This document shows, in pieces, positions 58,201 through 64,000 of a DNA stretch of 64,000 nucleotides. The number at the start of each line of letters is the position of its first letter. Within the stretch, counting starts at the first letter, position 1. Origin of the DNA: Carcinoscorpius rotundicauda (Eukaryota > Arthropoda > Merostomata > Xiphosura > Limulidae); contig CM022405.1 in NCBI GenBank assembly GCA_011833715.1, positions 22,449,466 to 22,513,465 on the forward strand. Reading direction: 5' to 3'. The notes under the pieces were generated by a model. That model had not been told where the DNA came from. It searched no databases and saw nothing but the letters and a program-made list of their open reading frames with translations. Made by a program: the position numbers and the translations under genes.

Positions 58201-60828
58201 AGTGTTTGCCACTTTTTACAACAAACTTCCTATCTTTAATCTAACTTCTTTCCTTACTCACTAAGTAATGAATAAAATTTTTTTTCTCCTGTATCTTACT
58301 TTGATTTTCTTTTTTTAGTTCAGCAGGCCTGAAGTTTGTATTCTTACCTATCTTTTTAGATTATGGCTATTTTTGATATTTAATATTTACATTTTATGAA
58401 CAGTTAATTTTTTATCCTAGTTCTTCAATTCTGTCACTCATTTTTTTGGTATTTGTTATAGGTATGTTTTTGATAAAAAGCTGACTGCATACCATTATTG
58501 CTTTGTATGTTCTATAAGTGATGTACCATGCATTTCTTTATATATAAACTGTGCTGATTCCCAAGACTTGAAGATAGGAAGATCTTGCATATTCTCTAGT
58601 TTCCTTTTGTAATCTCAATGTTCATATTTACATTATGAACCTCTTTAGGTTTTACATCACTTGCACTACTCAAAGTAATGTTTTGCTGTTTTTTGTTGTT
58701 TTTTTCTGTTTGAAAATCATTGTATTGACTCATCTTGCTACAAAATTGCTTGATGGGTTTGTCAAAGAATGTAATGAGTTGTACCTCCTATGTTCTATCC
58801 TCCCCCCAGTAGTACAGTGGTAAGTCTACAGATTTCAACTCAAATCAGAGGTTTGCTTCCCCTCTGTGGACACAGCAGATAGCCCAATGTGGCTTTGCCA
58901 TAAGAAAAACTCACTCAATTAATACAGCATTACATCCACCACTATACTGGTACAGATATGTAGATGACACGGTTGCGGGATTCAAATCTACAAAACACAT
59001 ACTAAATTTTTTCAATCACATTAACTCTATACATCCCAACATTAACCTCACATGTGAACAGGAAGAAAGCAATCAAATATCATTTCTTAACCTCAAAATT
59101 ATAAGAACCAACCCAATTCAAAACCGAAATCCACTGAAAAATCACCCATACTGGACTATACATTCCTTGGGACTCAGCACATGAAACAAAACAAAAACTC
59201 AACATACTAAGAAACCAGATAAACACAGCCATAAAACTATGCTCACCAGATAAAATTAACGATGAATTAGACAAAATAAAACAATACTTCATCAACATCA
59301 ATAAGTTTCCTCCACAAACCATAGAAAACATTATACGCAGACACCTAGACAAAGCAAAATCAACCAACAAAGGTAAATATATCTCAAAAAATCATGAAAC
59401 CATATACTGCTGTATACCATATATTCCTGACATAAGCAAACAAATAACCAACATTTGGCAAAAACTAGTAACAAAATATGACATTCCAGTTAATACTAAA
59501 TTTATTCAAAAACCAGGCACAAAACTGAGGTCTATACTATGTAAAAACTACACTGACAAACACCACACCAACATTATTTATAAAATACAATGTGATAACT
59601 GCCACGACTTCTATATTGGAGAAACAAGTAGAAAAATGGAAACCAGATTCAAAGAACATAAAAAGTCACCTTCACACGTTTTCGAACACTGAAAGTCAAA
59701 TAAACACAACATAACCATAGAAAACACTCAAATACTAAATGAAGAAACAAACATAAACAAACGAAAAATTAAAGAAGCCTTACTTATACAACAACTTAAA
59801 CCCAAAATAAACCAATATAAAGAAATGCCATTATACCTTTAATATTATAGATAAAATTATATATTCAAACATCTAACCCTGCCCTCTACATTACGACACT
59901 CAGTTACACAACCCCTTCCAAACGTGTGTCAGATTCCGGTCAGTTACCTCTTTCTTTGTGAACCTGACGATGACCGAAGAAGGTCGAAACATTGTTCGCT
60001 CTTCTATTTGAAATATTTTCTCAACCCAAGAGCCCTTTTTGCATATAAAAAAAATTCACTCTGTTCCATGTGTTGTTAATCTTAATGTGTGGTATTATTA
60101 AGGTGTCTGTAACATCTCTTGGCCACTTCTCAACAGTAGTTAGCATTATGGCCATTATTTTAATTACTATTCTACCTGCTCTTCTTACAGATCCCTCTTC
60201 TCATAAGTCTGTATGATTTAATTAAATATATAGAAAGCTTGAACTTATCAGTTTTGAATTTAATGTTTATAAATTTAAACTGGATTTCAGGTAAATTGTT
60301 ATTTGTGTCCATACTCTTTCCACTTTTCTTACATTTAGTTTTTATATCTGTAGCGTTATGATTGTCGGGTCAGGCTTTCTCTAAACACATGAAAATGTGT
60401 AAAAGTTTGAATGGAAGAATATCATAAGTAGTTGAGAATCCCCTAAATTAGAATATATGTGAGACAGAAATTAAAGAAAAAAATTGAGTAAGATGATTGA
60501 AATTAAGGAAAAGCTGAACTTAAATGTAAATTTTAATGTGAAAATAACATTTTGAAGTTTTATCTCAAAAACTTAAGTTATTAATGTATATGAAAGTGAA
60601 TTATATTTATTGCTTTTAATGCATGCATATTTTGTAATTTTGGATAGAAATTGGCAGAGCTATAAATCTGTGAATGTTTGTAACAGAATATATATATATA
60701 TTTTTTTTATATGTTTTTAAAATACTATTTCATGTACCTTTAGCTCGAGAATTAAGGTATCAACTAGACAACTGGCTGGGTGCTGTGGGATCAGCCTCTC
60801 ACTCTCCAGCTAGAGCAATCATTGCTCC
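49192..60828 (+). CDS. MEMO1: MEMO1 (mediator of cell motility 1), first two coding exons
   Basis: Exon 1 (49192-49252) reads MSAERSVRRATHSGSWYTDS. Exon 2 (60744-60828) reads ARELRYQLDNWLGAVGSASH and SPARAIIAP. The joined phase (1 then 2) is consistent and both donors are canonical (GTTTGT, GTAAGT). Human MEMO1 begins with the equivalent HAGSWYTASG, the N-terminal helix and PARAIIAPHAGY, so orthology is clear. MEMO1 is a conserved non-heme-dioxygenase-fold protein reported to bind metal and act in ErbB2-linked cell motility. The metal-site His and Cys are downstream of the window. The next exon should open with HAGY and is not found before base 64000. The 11.5-kb intron is filled with TEs. 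Confidence 0.93.
49253..50079 (+). other. MEMO1 intron 1 segment, nothing recognised
   Basis: An open frame at 49767-50189 is mostly hydrophobic AT-rich translation. Only its last 30 codons (LVAYRLERERKKRRKEAILS) look coding and may be the start of the following LINE. Confidence 0.4.
50386..51640 (+). pseudogene. CR1-like LINE: SGNH-esterase ORF1 joined to RT C-terminal part
   Basis: First part (about 50390-50820): GDSLVWHMDRILCG, then VCVIHIKANVVGNGRSCKLN and RLDARLRYYVETSR, ending with DELHLTSGGYVC-like sequence. This order (GDS box, xGxND-like box, DxLHL box) is the SGNH/GDSL esterase found in ORF1 of CR1-clade LINEs. Second part (50930-51560): VVLQKDLDHWM, FIIHLEYCVKSCVPYLKDLE, KDQRNVNRMIPVVERL, SGRTARHRFKVWQGRSYLKI and EKFQRRLDK, the usual C-terminal end of a CR1-type RT. 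The polymerase core is missing. It ends in a conserved 3' tail near AGCCATGATGGACCAAGGGG. Multiple stops. In MEMO1 intron 1. Confidence 0.78.
51641..54618 (+). other. MEMO1 intron 1 segment, unclassified
   Basis: AT-rich. Short duplicated phrases near 53200-53250 (TTTTTTCAAGAGTTTCAGTG, ATTTTTCAAGAGTCCCATAC) suggest an old repeat, but no family is recognised. Confidence 0.4.
54619..56759 (+). other. MEMO1 intron 1 segment, T-rich, possibly upstream or downstream part of a decayed DIRS-like element
   Basis: Contains the longest unexplained frame (54619-55086) and long pyrimidine-rich stretches like those in the RT remnant at 56.8-58 kb. I could not identify any domain. A C-run of about 11 lies at 55312-55323. 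Confidence 0.3.
56760..58060 (+). pseudogene. DIRS-like retrotransposon remnant: RT and RNase H fragments
   Basis: Plus strand in broken frames: MNVIIELLTKNAIKRILTLT then HFVVSKKK and AVINLSSIK (56780-56910), matching the DIRS RT opening with its F-x-VxKK and INLS phrases; LWITKIKILTSFYTF near 56978-57020 (position of DWxTKIDLKDAYFHI); QDWIFLFHILLPLHLCA (57065-57110, position of VFQFxxLPFGLxxAP); and MFYSDSSTAIGGEEYC (57990-58040), like the RNase H DNxxAVAYINxxGG box. A mariner-derived MITE (57357-57594) interrupts the stretch. Heavily mutated; assignment to DIRS over other YR retrotransposons is tentative. Confidence 0.5.
57357..57594 (-). mobile_element. 238-bp mariner-derived MITE
   Basis: The ends CAGGGTGTACAGAAGGTCAC and (reverse complement of the right end) CAGGGTATTTGAAAAGTCAC continue with TGTGCA and are imperfect inverted repeats of about 30 bp. 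On the minus strand it keeps RRIQACIDTNGGHF, the typical C-terminal end of a mariner-type transposase, so it arose by internal deletion. TA precedes the left end; the right flank is CA. Confidence 0.75.
58801..58920 (+). mobile_element. tRNA-derived SINE, third family, abutting the Penelope-like element
   Basis: CCCCCCAGTAGTACAGTGGT head, CAGAGGTTTGCTTCCC B-box region, and tail GCAGATAGCCCAATGTGGCT then TTGCCATAAGAAAAACTCAC. The Penelope-like sequence begins within a few bases. Confidence 0.82.
58921..59842 (+). pseudogene. Penelope-like retroelement, 5'-truncated: RT palm to GIY-YIG endonuclease
   Basis: Starts in the RT palm (YWYRYVDDTVAGF, catalytic YVDD near 58950-58962) and continues NHINSIHPNINLTCEQEESN and ISFLNLKIIR. 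After one frameshift near 59120 it reads PWDSAHETKQKLNILRNQIN, then INKFPPQTIENIIRRHLDKA and RSILCKNYTDKHHTNIIYKI, then the endonuclease QCDNCHDFYIGETSRKMETR and FKEHK. It ends KINQYKEMPLYL at 59840-59842. The RT followed by GIY-YIG is diagnostic of Penelope-like elements, which transpose by target-primed reverse transcription. Only one frameshift and two TGA stops (near 59133 and 59691, both possible C-to-T changes of Arg or Trp/Gln codons) break about 300 codons, so this copy is young compared with its surroundings. The upstream half is absent. Confidence 0.92.
59843..60040 (+). mobile_element. 3' untranslated end of the Penelope-like element
   Basis: Runs from the stop codon through GACGATGACCGAAGAAGGTC to TTTCTCAACCCAAGAGCC. 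The last block recurs in reverse near 29431, which supports it as the element's true terminus. Confidence 0.7.
59958..59999 (+). ncRNA. Hammerhead-ribozyme-like motif
   Basis: GTGAAC (59958-59963) can pair with GTTCGC (59994-59999) as stem I. CTGACGA (59964-59970) fits the CUGANGA core. GACC/GGTC (59972-59975 and 59982-59985) closes stem II around GAAGAA. GAAA (59986-59989) fits the second core strand. Penelope-like elements are known to carry minimal type-I hammerheads with very short stem III, in this position relative to the gene. Departures from the consensus: one extra U between the core and stem II, and a stem III of one or two pairs only. Activity is unproven. Confidence 0.5.
60041..60743 (+). 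other. MEMO1 intron 1, 3' part
   Basis: AT-rich with a short TA repeat near 60690-60700. Ends in the acceptor of exon 2. Confidence 0.6.
60744..60828 (+). CDS. MEMO1: MEMO1 exon 2
   Basis: 85 bp with acceptor TACCTTTAG and donor GTAAGT. It ends in the middle of the Pro codon of RAIIAP, as expected before HAGY. Confidence 0.93.
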
Positions 60829-63800
60829 GTAAGTATAATAATGGAAAGATTTTGTTTTATTATGAAAGAAATATTCCTATTGTAAGCTCATGGGTAAATT
60901 ACTTGGCAGTTACAGTTGCACTAGTACATAAAGTATTATGTAACATTTGAGTTTAACTTAAAATTGATCAATAAGTTTGAAATAGGTTGTTAATTTCAGT
61001 ACAATAAATACTGTTTCACTCATCACTAGCCTTCAGACTTCCACCTAATTTTGCATGTTCCCATGTGTTATTGCTGAGTTGTTCCATCCAAATGAGTATG
61101 GGACAGACCTTCATCAGAAGGAGTTTGACATATAGCTGCATGTGAGTATTTACTGATGAACCATTTGGACAGTTCAGCTGTGGTATCTTGCATCAGTTCC
61201 TTGGGAAACACTCAGTCTCACTCTGTCTGAATCCTCTACTTCCCCCTTTTGGACTCATTCTTTACAAGTCTATCTTGTGGTCTGTCATATTCTGGGTGCT
61301 CAGAACCTTGTTATACAGATCATCTTTTGATACCCAGCTAGTTATTTTTCACATACTGGTACCTCAATCCCTGTTTTATTTGGCTTTGCTTTCACTTGTG
61401 CTCTCCATACATTGATATCTTTGTTTGTCATTGCCAAACTTCACTTATTCTGGTCTCCTGTTATACACTTGTTGATACTGGTAGTGAATGTATTCTGTTG
61501 GGACTGGTCTGATCCCTTCTTTTATTCATCTTATTTGTCCTTTCCCACATTCAGAACACTCCTTGTCATGTTCTTCTGGTAGTGTCCTATTAGCTGGCTT
61601 AATCTTGATTTCTTCTGTTGAGCCTTCCAACTTCCTTGTCTTTTTTGTTTTTGTTGTTGTTTTTCAGCCATGTATTTCTCACTTTCATCTAGTTGTGTCA
61701 TTATTCCAGATTTCCACATGGGATTTTTCTGGCCTGTTCATATGTAGTCTTCCTGTGTACTTCTGTTTGCTTGTTCTCCTAAGATGTTTATCAACAGAAG
61801 CATAATTATTAATGCTGGTCTCTGTGTCAATCATTTCCATATTCTTATTTTATTATTTCCCATTTGCTTACTGGACATTTCTGTTGCTATTTTTCTGTTT
61901 CTATTACATTTTCAACTCTTGCTATGCTCTTTCATTCTTTTCACTTCAATCACCTTCTAGCCTACCTAACTTGGTTCTTAATAATTTTATCCATGTCCTT
62001 GTTTTACTTCTCTTTGGAGCTTTGGCTTCCTATTTCTATACCATTTCTCTTAACTTGTTTTCACTTCCTTCTCTTCTGTAGTGATTGAAGGTCTGATGTG
62101 CACACCATTGATTTATCTTGCATTCTACTCCACTGCTCTTGTATTTTTTTTTTATCTGAAACCTCTGTCTTGTTTATGCAATCTGTTTATTTGTCATGCA
62201 CTTTTTCCCTTTGTGGTTCATCATTCTGCCTCTTCATACTGTGGAATTCCTCATCCATTTGGTCTTATTTTTCCTGTTACTCTCACTTGGTGGGTTTGAT
62301 AGCATATACATTTATTCTGTTTTTTATTGGATAGAGATGCATTACCAGGTGTCCTCACATTATTTTTGTCACCTAATTCATTCATTGGCTGATTGCTTCT
62401 GTCTTCCATTGGAGATTGCTCAGGCCAGTATGTAAATGACTTCTCACTACATTATTGCACACTATCTGCATCATATGACTTTCTTCCTCATTGGGCTATA
62501 GACTGTATCTGGTCACTTTTCTTTGTACATTATATTATCTCTAACTGTACAAGTATTATTCTTTTTCTTTTAATCTAACCCTCTTTTTACAAAGTTTTCT
62601 AGTCCCTTACAGGATTACATTCAGTGTAACTGTTGCTTACCAGGGTATACTTAACTCAGATTTAAATATTCTAGAGCTATTTTGGCCTGACATAGCACTC
62701 ATCCAGGAGATGGAGCATTCCTAAAGTCTACTAGAGATCCTTGAAGCACTTGTTTTATTAAACAAGGCCTGATGCAAACCACACCCAGTCATGCATGAGT
62801 AAAGTAAGCAGGAGATCTCAACCCATCCTCCATGCCTGGTTTGATATCTAGTGCTTGTCTTCCTTTAAAACAGTGTTTTTGTGTTATTTTCATGTACTCC
62901 CCTGATTCACTATCACACTTTCAACTCCACTTCAATTTTCTTCTTGCTGTGTTTGAAAGTTCTTGCCACTCGCCAGTTCCTATTTGCTTTGATAGGCCAT
63001 GGAAGATGCCTTCTGAATGTGAACAGTTTCATTCAATAAAGAGGAGAGCTGTGATGTTCTGCCTATTTGGCTGGCTTTGCTCATCCTGCTGTTACCTGAG
63101 TCAAGTTTCCTAGGTGGTCTGAATTGGGACAGGATCAGCCAGTATAAGTCATCACTCATTTGTAGGGTGGATGTTAATTTCCTACTCTTCCTCATTGGGC
63201 TTGAGTTGAAGATAGTAAAGACTCTCTTCCCATTATGGACCAGAAGCCAAATTCCCTATGCAACCTGGTTTTAGACTTGAGTTGACCCACCAAGTACAGT
63301 CTGACATACTCTAGTCACACTGTACATATAACACTTTGGTAAATCTGATACATGTTTTGAACTATGCATCTCATCTGTAATAGGGTACACTCCTTGCATA
63401 GAAAAAGGTATTGCTAGGACATGCAGAAAATACAAGCAGTCTCCCACAATGTATGTATATTGTTACAAGAAATAGGGTATTACACTTCATGGGTGCTCTT
63501 CTGATGTCCAGGTAAAATTTTGTCTCTCTACCATTTCACATGAGATTATAGCTAGATGTGAGTATAAGCTAAGTAGGTATGCTCCTTGCAGGATCTTATT
63601 TGTGGATAATTTTTAAGGTAGGAGTTTTTTGTTCAAATTACTGGTCATATAGTCTCCTCTTGTAATGCTGGGGTGTTGCTATGACTGTTTTCATAGTCTA
63701 ATTAAAATGTGAATATGTTTAGTAATGTGTGTGTGTGTGTGTGTCATATGTATGATCAGTGATTTCATTAAATAATTTAATATTTTTTTTAACTTATAAA

Positions 63801-64000
63801 AATGATCCAAAATACTTTATGAAATATTAATGATAGAGAACCATTTATAAAAGGATAACTGTTTTATTGAGAAGTACTGACTATAAATATACATCTATAC
63901 TGTATGGTAGTGTGTTTCATTCATCGATTCTTTTGGTTTTGTGTGATTTATATTTATGAAGAAACATCCAACAAGTAATCAAAGAGGATTGGATAATGCA
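60829..64000 (+). other. MEMO1 intron 2, unclassified T-rich sequence
   Basis: No HAGY-coding exon is present. 61180-63250 is pyrimidine-rich on this strand, with many overlapping open frames but no recognisable domain. It resembles the decayed material at 54.6-58 kb and may belong to the same TE class. A (GT)n repeat lies at 63726-63744. Confidence 0.45.
63726..63744. repeat. (GT)n microsatellite
   Basis: Nine uninterrupted GT units in MEMO1 intron 2. Confidence 0.95.

Noticed and set aside
1..64000. Functional tRNA genes
   Set aside because: All A/B-box pairs found lie in SINE heads followed by SINE bodies. None has a clean cloverleaf without the attached body.

Overview
This is an animal nuclear window: AT-rich, with long introns, GT-AG splicing, and a very high load of transposable-element (TE) debris. 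The dominant tRNA-derived SINE, present in eight copies on both strands, matches what I remember of the abundant horseshoe-crab SINE. I therefore suspect a xiphosuran or other chelicerate, but that is inference from memory.

Host genes. Three conserved genes can be assembled exon by exon with consistent splice phases. (1) 439-7318, minus strand: the 5' part of an HSD17B12-like very-long-chain 3-oxoacyl-CoA reductase (short-chain dehydrogenase), running off the left edge. (2) 11312-30286, minus strand: a complete six-exon cytosolic sulfotransferase (SULT) of 298 residues with PAPS-binding loop, catalytic His and C-terminal signature. (3) 49192-60828, plus strand: the first two exons of MEMO1, running off the right edge. 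The two minus-strand genes are tandem. MEMO1 is divergent from SULT, with about 19 kb of TE-filled sequence between them.

Region by region. 0-7.4 kb: reductase exons, a double-headed SINE, a second SINE and a 508-bp inverted-repeat MITE. 7.4-11.3 kb: intergenic, with three SINEs and a 45-bp minisatellite. 11.3-30.3 kb: SULT, whose introns hold two TTAA-type piggyBac-like elements, a CR1-like LINE, a Tigger pseudogene, a Tc1 element with long perfect terminal repeats, and a Tc1/Tc3 fragment. 30.3-49.2 kb: a TE graveyard with a DUF4371-type hAT pseudogene interrupted by a SINE, a ZBED/Buster-type hAT with 8-bp target duplications, a Ty3/Gypsy remnant, a Tc1 element, a LINE remnant, a 917-bp solo LTR with 5-bp target duplication, and a nearly intact Tigger/CENP-B-type transposase. 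49.2-64 kb: MEMO1 and its introns, with a LINE carrying an SGNH-esterase ORF1, a mariner-derived MITE, a DIRS-like reverse-transcriptase remnant, and a Penelope-like element with a GIY-YIG domain and a hammerhead-like RNA motif after its stop.

The three host genes do not form a pathway. The reductase and the sulfotransferase both belong to families active on lipids or steroids, but adjacency is weak evidence in a genome like this. The main interest lies in the well-delimited TE insertions, the Penelope ribozyme-like motif, and the unusual splicing or reading-frame structure of two DNA transposons.
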